This document shows, in pieces, positions 12,901 through 23,298 of a DNA stretch of 64,000 nt. How positions within the stretch are numbered: the first letter of the stretch is position 1; each line of letters begins with the position of its first letter. The translations under genes were made by a program, and so were the position numbers. Below the pieces are notes generated by a model. That model saw nothing but the letters and a program-made list of their open reading frames with translations, did not search any database and had not been told where the DNA came from. The DNA is from Acholoe squamosa (taxonomy: Eukaryota; Annelida; Polychaeta; Phyllodocida; Polynoidae), in contig OX439044.1 in the NCBI GenBank assembly GCA_949317995.1, forward strand, positions 23,012,733-23,076,732, written 5' to 3'.

Positions 12901-15900
12901 CTAAATACGCCATTGTGGCCGCTGGGTATGTGAACAAAAATTTCAGAAGCAATTTATGTCTTTGGTTTTCACATAGGACGAGGAGGTATATTAATTTTTT
13001 AGAAACATCATACTTATGGAATTTTTATTCTATCATGATTTGATCATGAGGCCTAAAAAAAAAAAGCTTGTGTTTCTGGTTGCCCTACTTAATTTGAGAA
13101 ATTCACCCTACTTAGACATTTTTTCTCATATTTGAACTTTTTTTTTTTTTTTTTTAAATCTAGTCCACACACGATTTTGATCTGTACTTTAATAGGTCGA
13201 TCTTACAATGAGCATCTAAATATGACTGAACTCAAATAAAGGGAAATGGAAGTTCGAAGCATATGAAAGTCATTTCACAATCTAAAGTACCCAGTATCAG
13301 TGTCTGATCAATTGTACAAACTAGGCCTATTAGAGTGCTTCCAGAATAACCCCTAAATAGCATTCATCGACAATCATCAATCATCGCATTGTTTTTTGTT
13401 AAAGATTGGGATTACGCTCTGTATTCTGCACTGGTAACAATGCCTTACTGAATACTGCTGGTACACTTGGTATGAACTCTGGCATATAAACAATGGCTCA
13501 AATTTCAAGGTGGGGCTTTGGCCATTTTAATCTGAATAATTGGATTGCAGGCTTTCACAGCCAAGCTGCAGGTCCCTCCCGGAAAAAAAATTATTTTCAG
13601 CTTTATATCTTGTTAATTCTATTGGCTGTAACCAAGAAAATAAAAAAAAATTGTTGAAAATACCAAAAATCTCACTGTCAGATCCATAATCTAAGTACAG
13701 TAAATTCCCTTGTATAAGCCACACCCTCGTATGAGCCACCCCATAAGTTTGTGGGAAAAAAATTGAAAATGGTACATTTTTCCTTATGGATGGATCTTCA
13801 AAATTAAAAAAGCTATGGGAACCTAGGGGGCCTCCATATCCTTCTATGGTGCTGGAACAATTGGGAAAATATAGGGAATTTGTCATACCTTACCCCTGCC
13901 CCCCACCCACCCTTGCTCTATCCTCGTGGGTTGGGTTCTGGTACTAGCTGCTGCTTATACGAGAGAATTTACGGTAATTCTATGTAAATGGCCTATAGGA
14001 ACGATCCAAACAAAGGCTGTGGCTTAAGGATGGGTATCTAACACATGAGAACAGCACTCTGAACTTTTGATTTGTATGCCCAATTCGTGGCTTATAGTTC
14101 CTTCCACTCATGGTGTGGATTATAATTATGCAGGTGTGGCCTTCAAGCAAGAATTTAGGGTAGTTATTCCTCCTTGACCAGATCTCTGTTAGGATGGAGT
14201 GTAAGACACTCTATAAAGTGTCAATATTTTATATATACACAGTGCCACTCTACCACTGGTGTTTCGCATGAGAATAGTCAACTTGTTGATTGTACACAGG
14301 GTGCCAAACATAAGCCACAGCTTTAACTGGAAACCCAAGCCCATATATGCCCTCTAGGATGTCCCTGAACCCAGGGGGCAACTTATATGTGGGATATAAC
14401 TGAATTTAAATTCTATTAGACAGCTGACAATCAACCCCCAGGTTTGCCCAATAGACTTATATGAAAGTCACGCTTTGCCTCATATGCGATAATGCCTTAC
14501 TGAAAAAAAAAAATAATAATAAAAAAGTTTTACCCCCCTCCCAACCTAGGTTGGAGCCCCAACCAGAAACACTTTTTTTTTTGGCCTGATCAAAACAGAT
14601 ACCACAAACCGGTGCCTATGACTCAGGGAGACCCTGAGCCAATAAGGCGATTACTGAGAGATACCCCTGCACTAAGCCTCAAACACGGGCCATATGAACT
14701 TCAAAATCTTAAGGTACCTATATAAATTCCACTATAGCTAAAAGAAAAAGGAAAATTTTTGAATATGAAACAAATTCACAAAATTTTCTCTTAGGCCACA
14801 CCAAATTAAAAAGTTGGTCTATGGATTTTCATTTTGAAAAAATGGAGGGGAGGGCGACTTTTTTTTTTTTTTAATTTTTTTTTTGGTCAATGGATTCTGC
14901 ACATCACAGATGTGGAGAGGGCGATTTTATTTATTTTTTCTTTGATAACCACAGATTTCCAAGGAAAGGAGTTGAGAGGCGTTGGCCAGTTTTTAAAGCT
15001 AGAGGAGTGGAGGGTATTTTCGGCCACTTAATCGTTGATCATGTCCCAATTGGAATTCAGTGCTTATAAATAGCAATTTCAGAGGTTGAGGGAAGGCATT
15101 ATCGACAATTTTTGGAAGTTGTATGATTTTATTGCCATAACAGGGATCTGTAGTCAAATTTCATATTTTACAGAGAATTTGGGTCTTCAGGAGGGCATTT
15201 TCGGCCAGGGGGAGGTATTTTCAGCCACCTTTGATACCTGCTGTATGAGTCTAGAGGAAAATATATCATATGGTAAAAACGTTAAAATGATCAGCACCTG
15301 ACAATGATATATGATGGCATAATTTTAGTAAAAATATCAGAAGTTAGATGATTAAGTTCCATCTCCCAATATTTTTCGATGTGTTAGGGTACTTTTAGAC
15401 ATGAACTTCCTTATTGACTACTACATTTTATGGGCTTCCAAAGTATTGATTTCCACTGACCTAAATTAATTCTCTGAGGTGAAAAGTAATATTCCAGTGC
15501 CTAGATTCAATATCATTTTGCTTTAAAAAAAAATCAAATCTTCCCCTTCATGTAAGTATAGATCATAAGCGGGTGTTAATTACCTCCTGGTGGCCGAAAA
15601 TACCCCCTTTAGGTCAAAAAGGGTTGGTATTTTCGGCCACCCCCCCTAAACAATGGCCAGCTAGATAAACCTTTCAAATAAGTTCTAGGGATAAAAATAT
15701 ATCATGAAATGCCAGCCAAAATGATATTTTATCAAAATTTTACTCTATAATACCCCTTACTTTGCTTCCAAGCCATGTATAGCTCTTACCTGAACAGTTA
15801 ATGGAGCTGTGCCTTGCCAGCACTTATTGAGAAAAAGTAGGGGTCCTTCTGAAAATGTGTATATTTATATCCTATGTGAGGGTTTCAGGTTATATTCGAG

Positions 15901-18900
15901 TTAACTTATTAAAAATAACCTTTTTCCTTGTCTGATGAACAGTAGAGCATGATGCTACTTCAAAAATATACATTGCTATACTAGAAATTATGGCAGGGTG
16001 GCCAAAAATACCCCCTGGCTGAAAATACCTTCCACTCCTCTAGTATCTGCCATTGTTCAAGAATTATGGCAAAAAAAAAAAAAAAAAATCAAAAAAATCA
16101 GATTTTTGCAGAATATGGTGCTGGCGGAATCCAGACAAAAAAATTTTCATGCTGGCCTACGTACCAAGGTCCTACACCAGCCATTAAAATTCTCTGCCGG
16201 CATCATTTTGGCATCACTGCACTGACTTTCAGTTTCACCTACCCATAGCATAGGGTCATATAGGCTGAAGAACTCTGCCTCTCTTACTCCCGTAGAAAGG
16301 CAGAGAAAGCTTTAGTTTAAAACTGGGGGTGCTGACATGGGCTTGTGAGCACTTTTTTAACCGCTAATACTTGGAATTTTGTGATTTTTTCAACTGCCTC
16401 AGATAGGCCAACTTGTCTGCTTTCTAATCCACTAAATTTCGAAATCAGATGACTAAAATTGAATATTTTACACTTTTTTCCCAAACCCTTCCTGATTTTG
16501 AATGTATTCAACTCCAGACTGGCCAAGTAGCCATGGTCAGTGCTTTGATAGGCTGACTTTCAAAGCACTGACTGAGAAAAAGAGGTTCCTCCACTTTTAA
16601 ACTACAGCTTTCCTGAACTCTCACAGAGGAACAGAGATGAGAGTTCAGGAACTGAGATCATCATGTAGGCTCAGGAGCTGTGAACTATATTTACTCATAA
16701 TTATACCAAATCTGTCTAGAACATTGTAAATAAAAACCTGGTGCTAAGGCCACACCAAATTAAAAAATTGGTCTATGGATTTTCTGTTTTAGAAAAAGAG
16801 GCGGGAGGGCGAAATTTTTTATTTTATTTTTCTAGGATAATTTATTTGTCTATGGATTTTGCATAGCCAAAATGTGGAGAGGGTGATTTTTTTTTTGTTT
16901 GTGTCGGGTGTCCCTTGCTGAAAATGTTCTCTTTTTTTTCCTGAGTGCAGAATAGGCCTATATAATGAAACCAATGGCATCTTTACCTATCCAATAAGTG
17001 GTCTGCCATTTCTGTACTTTTATTGACCGATCCTGTAAGCTCCTTGAAAAAAAAAAAAAATGTAATTTTCCAGAAAATGATGCTGGCGGAATCCATAGAC
17101 CAATAAATTTTCCTAAAAATATTTGTTTTTTTTTGGAAAATAAGCTGCGGGAAATCCATAGACCAATACTTTAATTTGGTGTGGCCTAACATAAGTGTAC
17201 TCCTTACATTTAGGACATCATTTATCAACAGGGAGGTTTGATGGTTTGAAAGGGGGGGGGGGCTTTAAAACTTTTGACTACTCTTGAGAGGGGTGGGGTT
17301 TTAGCACAAAAAAGCCCACAGCCTGTGGCACAGGCACATACTACTCCCGGTATCACTGCTACTATCTATACTTACTACCGTAATCTCCCGCGTATAAGAC
17401 GCGTCCTCTACGCCAAACAAAATGCTGGGGAGTCTTATAGGATGTACTTAAATTGGGGGTGCGTCTTATACGAGGGGTAATTTTACTATAGAAATGTACT
17501 GAATTTACAAAATTGAGCCTTAAAATGTGCGTCTTATACGCGAAAATGCATTTGCTAAGTTTGGGATGCGTCTTATATGCGCAGCGCGTCTTCTACGCGG
17601 GAGATTACGGTACTATAGATCAAAGAGGGTCGCAAAATCCTCATGACCACCATCGATGGGGGGGGGGGTGGGCATAAAAATGTTGGCATGTCTGTGCACC
17701 CATCACCCCCACTTTTGAAATAAGGACCACCACCTCTCTTAGTCACCGGGGGGGAGGGGGGGGGGGAACTTCATATGTTTGGCATACACAAGCGTGCGGC
17801 TGGCAAGGGTGCTTTTTCAATCCTAAATCTCCCTAGCCAAGGGTCTACTTTTGGGAAATCTCCCTAGGCAAGGGTCTACCTCACACCGGCCCCAACTCGT
17901 AGTCTCACGATTACGTCACTGGTAAACAGGCATGCTGGGTGGTACTATTTTTCTTAGCTTGTTGCTGGTGAGTCAAGCTGGCAGATGGGTACCAGCAAAT
18001 GCTGGTTCCCACAAGCACCCAGTATTGGGGTCAAAGTAGGTCCAACACCAGCGGTGTATGAATACGGCGATTTTTGGTCAAAATGGTAACCTAGGGGAGA
18101 AGGCTTAGTTTGCCCACCAAACTAGGTCGCCGGAGAAGTTGGGGTCTACCTTTAGGAAATTTCCCTAGGCAAGGGTACATTTTGAGTAAAAAATGTCGCA
18201 AACGCACATAATTTTTCATGAAAATGCTTAAAATTTTCATTTTTCCCCACAACATTGTACTATTCCCTCCAAATTTTCCCTACACAAGGGTCTATTTTCT
18301 TCAATTCTGGTCCTACAGTGGGAACCGGAAACAGCGCGTGGTTTAAACGGCCGTAACTCGCAATGTGCTTAAACGGCCGTAACTCACGAACTACACATTC
18401 CTCATCATCAATTCTTATATTTCTGGAAAGAGGAGATAAGTAGCTTCATTTCAAGTGGTAGTTTGACCCCTTTTGAAGCACGCTACACGTCACCCTTTGT
18501 GAGGGATAATAGGGGAAAATGAGAAATCACTCAGGACCACACCTTGTCTCCCCTAAGTGGCGCTGCAGTGTGGACATGGAATTGTAAACACTCCACCACA
18601 ATACAAACACTACACCATGCATCAGTAGAGAGAGAAAATTATGAGCATTATAGGACGCCATACAAATACCGTAATAAAGAATTAATATAAAATCAGGGAT
18701 GCCACTCACTGATCCCCAAAAAATCGGAAATCCTCATAATTTTCACAATTCACAATAGGAAATACCTATAGAAATGGAAATCAAAAATTCGGAATTCCTA
18801 AAAAGTTAGGAAAAGTGGCATCTCTGTAAAATAAACCAAAAGAAAAAAAGGAAACAAACTTTTGTGAAAGAAAAATGAATAAAATCTCACAAAATAAAAT

Positions 18901-21900
18901 AAAGTAGAAAAAAACAAAGGAGAATGTCCCCACTCACACATTAGCAGAATCTAAAAAAACAGTCATGTCTCAAAGAAATAGCCAGAGAGCTACAAAGACT
19001 CCTCAACACCTCAAGGACTTTATCGGTGTCCCTACCGACTAGGGAAGGCAAACCATTTCACAGTCATCAGGAGAAGGAAACCCTCAAGGTGACTCACAGA
19101 CGTTGGTGAAAAGAACCACCCCAGTAAGACAGGTCATCCCTCAAGCACCCACGGAAAGTAACTCACAAACTGCAGTGAAGGGCACCACCCTAAGTGCCAG
19201 TACCCAGTCACTCCCGAGTAGCCTTGAGATAATAGAGGATGGAGACGTTACTCTCACGCCGTCCATGTGAACCCCTGGAAAAAACACAGGGAAAAGACTT
19301 AAAGGATATGCTGAGTGATGCTCTGGAGGAGGGATTTTGGTTTGGTTTGGTTGATTTTTACGTCCACTAATAGTACTTAGCAGACATTTCTGTGGTTTGC
19401 GGACATCAAGTCCTTTCTTTTCTTTTTGGACAGGTTTTTAAAAGCTGCTTGTCCAAACAGCTAGACAGGTATTTATATGCTGCTTGCCCGACACAGCAGT
19501 GACAGAATCTATGAATGACCGAATCTATGAGATGAGTGAGTGAGTGAGTGAGTAAGAGATGTTTAACGCCATTTCGACAGATTAGGTCATATTTATGGCG
19601 AGAACTACATTACCATTTCACAGAGGAATATGTCAGTGCCCGCGCATATGTGCACCATACACATCTTGAGGGGATAGAAAAGAGGAGAAATAGACCCTTT
19701 TAAGTGGGCTAGGGAAGCCCGATCTATGAGATGAATGACCGCATCTATGAGGAGGGTTGAGGGGGAAAACTGCTATCGGGGCTTCATTCCCCTACTCTTT
19801 TCGAAGGATAGCAAGTGTTCTTTTATTTGCCTGGTCCCATAGGCAGGGCCAGACAAACCACAGCCTTTGATCACTCAGACGTGGTTCACTGAGGGGGAAT
19901 CCCATGGCAAAAGACAAGCATGTAAGCCCGGGCCCGCGCATATGGACAGCAGCTGCCCACACGCTCACCCCAAGCCACAAGAAATCCCAAGTTTGTCGCC
20001 TTTTACGAATCTGGTATGCCCACTGGTAGAATGGAAGAAGGAGAATTCCTCCTTCGTGGACTCCCAGTGAAGTTATTCTGCTCCTCCATGCCCTCACATA
20101 AAGGTCCCCACTCCATAGGGGGAACTGGAGGAGGGACCAAAACCCCGGCCACTCCCCAGGGTCACACCTGCACTACATCAACTCCTTGAGCATGGTCAGA
20201 AGTGAGGGCACAAAGCCTATTCATGCACAAGAAACTTGACGTCATGCAAAAGCAAATTGATGTTATGGAGACACATATTGCCCTCATGCCAGAACTGCTG
20301 GAACTTATGAAACGGCTGAGTGATAGTACAGAAAAAGATGACATGTACGCAAAATTGCAAGACAAAAAAATCAATCTCGGAAAAAAGGCTATATGAGGGG
20401 GAAACAGCCATTTGTGAGGTTAAGTACAAGGTACACAAAGCCTACATGCAAAATGCAGGGCTAAAGGAAGACCTATCTCTGGAAATGGAAAAGACAGGAA
20501 AAGCTGATTAAATCCCTTGAGAAGAAAACACCTAAGATGTCAAGGGAAATGGCTGGGTCTGCTGGAACGGAAAAGCCTGGAGATCACAATAAGGGCCAAA
20601 AAAGGCCAATGTGGAAAAGGGAGATGGAAAGTATGATAAGGAGAAGTCCCAAAAAGTCTAATGTACCTTTCTATGCCATTGATGTGGTGGATAGTTGTTT
20701 GAATAAGGTAAAATCAAGTATTTTGTGTGGGTGGTCAAGTCCTAAATTGTGTCAAAATTGGCTCCATTTTCACATCTCGCGCTCCCTGTGAAGTCATGTT
20801 AGGTCTCACAACCATAATAATTTTCTTCTAAATGTTTGTAAAATTGTTTTTAGTCATGTTCTTGAGTCAAACCCATAAGTCAAAATCGTTTTGATACACA
20901 TGAAGGGTTATTTTTTGTAACACAACTGCTGAGTTAGATACTAATGTTAATTTTTATTATGGTATGAGAGATTATGATTGTGGCTCCATACAACCAAAAT
21001 CCAAAATGGCGTCCGGGAGGTGAAACAAGAGATTTTGCAATCAGAGAAATGATCATCCTACGAAATTCCAAGCAGGAAACATGAATTCTAAGGTACATTA
21101 GGGTAGAAGTATGTCTTTGTTCACCAGAGGGGAAATTGGGACGTGACAAGGCCAGGTTTTTTATGAATGTGGGACCGATGCCCTAGAGACCGATGGCCCC
21201 GGGGACTGATGGCCCCAAGTGGGACCGATGAGATCACCTATCTTCATTAATCATGCATATCTATGACACTTTCCATCTTACACTTGATTGAAAATTATAT
21301 GAAAAAAAGATAATTATTAAGAAAAAATGTTGAAAAAATCAAAAAAAAAAAAAAAAATTTCAGATGTGCTTTCTATATTGAATCCATACATAAACACAAT
21401 TAAATCTATTTAATTTCGTTTATTATTATTATTATTATTATTATTTTTTTTTTTTATTTATTTTTTTCAATTTCTTGTGTATTCAAAGCAGGTGTGAAAG
21501 TAGTAGCTTCCTAGTTGTGAAGAATGTGAATTTTTTTTTGTGTATTTTTTTTTCAATTTCGTTTTTTTTTTTCAATTTCTATTTAATTTCCTTTATTTAA
21601 TTTTTTTTTTCAATTTCATTTTTTAATAATCAATTTCTCTTTGATTTTTCTTAGTCACTATGTAGTCACTACAGTGTGCCCAGTCGGCGCTGCAAGCTGA
21701 AAGGTGACATAGCTAATCCCCAGGCACCCACCCCACAGGGCTACACACACTGCCTCAGTGGGTAGGCATTGGTTATTGTAGCTCTAACACCTCCAAACTT
21801 GTGCTAAAATACACCAAACATGCTCCATAAGCAGTCAACATCATGTAAACATTCATTCTATAACAAATATATGTGAATTATTTGATCATATTATACACAG

Positions 21901-23298
21901 GGGCATCAAATTTGAAAGTGGGGCCATCAGTCCCAAAAGTGGGGCCATCAGTCTCATTTTCTGGGGCCATCAGGCCCGGTGTCGCATGCGAAATCTGGTC
22001 CATGCGAAATCTGGTCGGTCATTCTTCAAACAGACTCCTTAAGCTTTAATCCAATGCCAACAGGTACAGTTATCTGCTTGGAGAGTGATAAGTCTCTCAT
22101 AGCCTCGAAGTATTTTTATAATTGAAGGAACAGAACCATGATAACATCTTCCAAGATCTAATAGAATTTAATTAATACCTAACCCTAATCGCTAATGATA
22201 CTGTCCCTACGCCTTAGAACTAGGATTTGGGCAAAGTTACTCCGTAGACGCTCTGAGGGAACCTCAGAGACCAAGTGTGTCTGTTGTAGTCTGTTTGGTC
22301 AGCCAGATTGGCTGAGTGCCCAGTTCTCACAGAAGTACTTACTGTCAGGTCCAATGCTTCCACCAACACTTCCCTCAATGTATATCCAAAGATTCACAAT
22401 ACACAAAGCACTTGAAATACTTGTAATAATTAATAATCCAGGTGATTTTCAAATCTCCCTCCCTAACTCCAAATCATTGTCGGCCATCTTGAAGCCAGGT
22501 GTAGCCACCTAGTGCCAAAAAGACTACACTATTCTTGGTTGGTTAGCCCTATGTTTCAAAAGGAGGCTAACACCAGGTGGCATCCCCAGCATGTTGACAA
22601 TGGAGGCCATTGAGGTAGTGATACCTAAGCTCAAGATAAACATGTCAGATTTATTGGATATATCTCATGTTTCAGTCGATATAAGCTGATGTACATGGAA
22701 ACTACATGTTTGTGAATAGGAGGGACAATTTCCAGGAACTGACAGTGAGTACTTAGTTCAGACTAGCCATGTGTTTGTGCCACTATGGGCTTGTATACAT
22801 CTTGGATCCTGCCTGTGAGCAGGCAGGTATTTCGGCCTAGGCAAAGTGGGATTTTAGAAATAATTGAACTTCGGTGACCAGATTTCGCATACGACACCGG
22901 ACCAACTGTCCCTAGGCCAGGGCCATGGGTCCCGGTACCAACGACCGTATCATTGACGATGCGTCGATGGGTGGGCCAGCCTCGGCCAGCGTCTATTGAT
23001 ACTCAGTTCAATACTCTGTCGGGCTGGAGGGGGCGAGCCTGTGGGTGGGCCGACTAGTATCTCACCATCACCAGAAAGCCACTCATTATCGCTCAGACCG
23101 TAAGACGCTGTCATCGTCTAACGAACTCACCATTAAATCCGGATAAGACACGATAACACGGAGATCGAAGTATACCGGGGACTCGATACCACTCTTAAGT
23201 GTAAAGGTGCCGAACTTAACAGCCTCTGCATCATACAAATTAACGATGAGACGATCCAAATCGACCTGAGCCGGCTTTTCTGTCTCCATTGCTGACAT
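6719..23298 (-). CDS. UMPS: Uridine monophosphate synthase, 11 coding exons, complete
   Basis: This bifunctional enzyme catalyses the last two steps of de novo pyrimidine synthesis in the cytosol. Orotate plus PRPP gives OMP, which is then decarboxylated to UMP. I placed eleven exons by homology and GT-AG junctions: 23131-23298, 11713-11811, 11267-11428, 10539-10642, 10195-10363, 9838-9969, 9460-9593, 9185-9314, 8456-8540, 7469-7570 and 6719-6921. They total 1488 bp, or 495 residues, close to the 480 of human UMPS. Residues 1-230 form the phosphoribosyltransferase, with PRPP motif [11 protein letters not shown] at about 127-137. Residues 235-495 form the decarboxylase, with Lys291 in VLKTHID and Asp322, Lys324 and Asp327 in FEDRKFADIG. 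The linker (about 205-233) is hydrophilic. No disruption is seen, so the gene looks functional. Intron 1 is about 11.3 kb and full of repeats; introns 2-10 are 0.07-1.07 kb. Confidence 0.95.
7469..7570 (-). CDS. UMPS: UMPS coding exon 10
   Basis: The exon encodes [19 protein letters not shown] and ends ...IHMTPG. It corresponds to the VGFISGSR...LTPGV region of human UMPS. The usual Ser-Gly-Ser is replaced here by Cys-Gln, a difference worth confirming. The donor is GTAAGT. Confidence 0.9.
7880..8320. repeat. 89-bp tandem repeat with one inverted unit, in a UMPS intron
   Basis: The block gatagcatattgggagtgct recurs at 7891, 7980, 8069 and 8156, spacings of 89, 89 and 87 bp. A further, partial unit lies in reverse orientation at about 8230-8310. 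The array sits between exons 9 and 10. Four direct units plus one inverted could fold into a long stem. Confidence 0.9.
8456..8540 (-). CDS. UMPS: UMPS coding exon 9
   Basis: The exon encodes [19 protein letters not shown], a conserved decarboxylase block ([10 protein letters not shown] in vertebrates). The acceptor is CTGAAG and the donor GTAAG. It leaves one base of a split codon. Confidence 0.92.
8541..9184. other. UMPS intron 8
   Basis: This intron lies between exons 8 and 9. It contains scattered motifs such as 'cttatatacgaggtg' that resemble the interiors of the TACCGTAA-type elements, but I cannot place clear ends. No coding signal is seen. Confidence 0.5.
9185..9314 (-). CDS. UMPS: UMPS coding exon 8 (catalytic site)
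   Basis: The exon opens with [14 protein letters not shown], giving Lys324 and Asp327 of the decarboxylase active site. It continues through [17 protein letters not shown]. The open frame continues past the exon end, but the donor GTAGGC at 9179-9184 and exon 9 homology fix the boundary. Confidence 0.92.
9460..9593 (-). CDS. UMPS: UMPS coding exon 7
   Basis: The exon contains [15 protein letters not shown] (Lys291) and ends in NFLIFED plus two bases of the Arg codon. Asp322 is the first aspartate of the catalytic DxKxxD set. Confidence 0.93.
9838..9969 (-). CDS. UMPS: UMPS coding exon 6 (start of decarboxylase)
   Basis: The exon encodes [19 protein letters not shown] and [19 protein letters not shown], the start of the OMP decarboxylase barrel. 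The SADV segment is conserved and contributes to substrate binding. It is flanked by ATACAG and GTATGG, phase 0. Confidence 0.92.
10195..10363 (-). CDS. UMPS: UMPS coding exon 5 (inter-domain linker)
   Basis: The exon encodes [19 protein letters not shown] and [10 protein letters not shown], then a hydrophilic Asn/Ser-rich linker joining the two catalytic domains. The acceptor is TGACAG and the donor GTGAGT, phase 0 at the end. Conservation is low in the linker, as in other UMPS proteins. Confidence 0.88.
10539..10642 (-). CDS. UMPS: UMPS coding exon 4
   Basis: The exon encodes [22 protein letters not shown] and the following GITLH segment, the C-terminal part of the transferase fold. It ends after two bases of a codon; exon 5 completes it. 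Confidence 0.92.
10643..11266. other. UMPS intron 3
   Basis: There is no gene or clear repeat here apart from the exon-proximal splice signals. The longest frames are short and unconvincing. Confidence 0.45.
11267..11428 (-). CDS. UMPS: UMPS coding exon 3 (residues 90-143)
   Basis: The exon carries [14 protein letters not shown] (orotate/PRPP loop) and the PRPP-binding motif [11 protein letters not shown]. The acceptor is TTTCAG and the donor GTTAGT, phase 0. Confidence 0.93.
11713..11811 (-). CDS. UMPS: UMPS coding exon 2 (residues 57-89)
   Basis: The exon encodes [11 protein letters not shown] through [12 protein letters not shown]. The CGVPYTALP block is highly conserved in the transferase. 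The acceptor is TTACAG and the donor GTAAGT, phase 0 on both sides. Confidence 0.92.
11868..12432. repeat. Dispersed repeat family E, copy 1
   Basis: This stretch matches 19338-20128 over most of its length. Shared blocks include 'ggtttggttg', 'gctgcttgcccgacacagcag', 'ggtcccataggcagggccag', 'gaatctggtatgcccact' and 'gaaggtccccactcca'. It lies in UMPS intron 1. No long open frame is present and the transposon class is not recognised. Confidence 0.75.
12449..12590. mobile_element. Short TIR element (CAGAGATGCCAC family), 142 bp
   Basis: The termini are CAGAGATGCCACT and, inverted, AAGTGGCATCTCTG. The flanking 6-bp direct repeat is ctttat at 12443-12448 and 12591-12596. It is the same family as 18694-18826 and has ends related to 3841-3983. 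Confidence 0.8.
12597..13695. other. Intron 1 filler
   Basis: A low-complexity purine-rich block lies near 12760-12860, resembling other 'tggatccaggatgtgg' repeat remnants. A T-run lies at about 13139-13156. No gene or clear element ends are seen. Confidence 0.4.
13696..13975. mobile_element. Short TIR element, TACCGTAA-type ends, 280 bp
   Basis: The left end 'tacagtaaattcccttgtat' pairs with the right end 'acgagagaattt' plus 'acggta' as an imperfect inverted repeat of about 24 bp. The inner motif gtataagc/gcttatac is shared with 17376-17612. Confidence 0.6.
13976..14792. other. Intron 1 filler with element remnants
   Basis: Scattered 'gcttatagttc' and 'cttatatgtgggatat' motifs suggest decayed relatives of the neighbouring TIR element. 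No boundaries or genes can be supported. Confidence 0.4.
14793..16150. repeat. Long copy of the AGGCCACACCAAATT element, right end unclear
   Basis: The left end, 'aggccacaccaaattaaaaa' followed by gttggtctatggatttt, matches the left end of 16747-17187. Near 16110-16150 the text 'ggtgctggcggaatcca' matches its inner right part. The interior carries repeated 'attttcggcca' motifs, direct and inverted. The right terminus is not visible. Confidence 0.5.
16747..17187. mobile_element. Short TIR element, AGGCCACACCAAATT ends, 441 bp
   Basis: The left end 'aggccacaccaaattaaa' plus ttggtctatggattt is mirrored at the right by aaatccatagaccaat and 'ttaatttggtgtggcct'. This makes an inverted repeat of about 37 bp with a few mismatches. 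It is non-coding. A related longer copy starts at 14793. Confidence 0.75.
17376..17612. mobile_element. Short TIR element, 237 bp
   Basis: The termini taccgtaatctcccgcgta and, inverted, 'tacgcgggagattacggta' form a near-perfect inverted repeat of 28-30 bp. The interior repeats 'gcgtcttatacg'. There is no coding capacity. Confidence 0.85.
17613..18693. other. Intron 1 filler
   Basis: G-runs occur at 17658-17668 and 17750-17765. A phrase 'ccctaggcaagggtctac' recurs near 17820-17880 and 18140-18170. No gene is supported. Confidence 0.4.
18694..18826. mobile_element. Short TIR element (CAGGGATGCCAC family), 133 bp
   Basis: The termini are CAGGGATGCCACTC and, inverted, AAGTGGCATCTCTG. The 6-bp direct repeat taaaat flanks it at 18688-18693 and 18827-18832. 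It is a sibling of 12449-12590. Confidence 0.82.
18827..19337. other. Intron 1 filler
   Basis: An A-rich stretch runs from 18830 to 18930, followed by unremarkable sequence with repeated 'actcacagacg' and 'gtaactcacaaac' phrases. No gene or repeat boundary is seen. Confidence 0.35.
19338..20128. repeat. Dispersed repeat family E, copy 2 (interrupted)
   Basis: This is the second copy of the family at 11868-12432, carrying the same ordered blocks. It is interrupted by a SINE-like element at 19536-19721 and so predates that insertion. Confidence 0.75.
19536..19721 (-). mobile_element. SINE-like dispersed repeat, copy C
   Basis: It is flanked by a 13-bp direct repeat, atctatgagatga, at 19523-19535 and 19722-19734. 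The plus-strand start is (gtga)n, a simple-repeat 3' tail if the element is read on the minus strand. It matches 4605-4780. A long target duplication and a simple tail indicate retroposition. Confidence 0.82.
20160..20800 (+). other. Charged open frames of doubtful coding status
   Basis: Three short plus-strand frames (20202-20396, 20320-20511, 20537-20791) encode Lys/Glu/Met-rich, helix-prone peptides in different phases. They directly follow repeat family E. They may be a decayed element-encoded protein; no family is recognised and no splice sites join them convincingly. Confidence 0.25.
21166..21974. repeat. Repeat bounded by inverted GATGGCCCC blocks
   Basis: The left end holds three versions of 'gggaccgatg' / 'gactgatggcccc'. 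The right end holds three of 'ggggccatcagt' in opposite orientation. The interior is AT-rich with an (att)n microsatellite at about 21420-21445 and long T/A runs. It looks like a TIR element with short repeated subterminal motifs. Confidence 0.45.
21976..22900. mobile_element. TIR element, 925 bp
   Basis: The left end ccggtgtcgcatgcgaaatc plus tggtc is mirrored at the right by gaccagatttcgcatacgac plus accgg, giving 24 of 25 matching positions. The left terminal motif is partly repeated ('catgcgaaatctggtc' twice). No transposase frame is visible. Confidence 0.8.
23131..23298 (-). CDS. UMPS: UMPS coding exon 1 (residues 1-56)
   Basis: The exon starts at the ATG of [10 protein letters not shown] and carries the N-terminal motif [20 protein letters not shown], typical of orotate phosphoribosyltransferase. 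It ends at ...SYPDLM with donor GTGAGT at 23125-23130, phase 0. An alternative start is Met4. Confidence 0.92.

Noticed and set aside
20202-20791. A host gene formed by three short charged frames
   Set aside because: The frames are in different phases, lack convincing splice sites and abut a dispersed repeat. They are listed only as doubtful.
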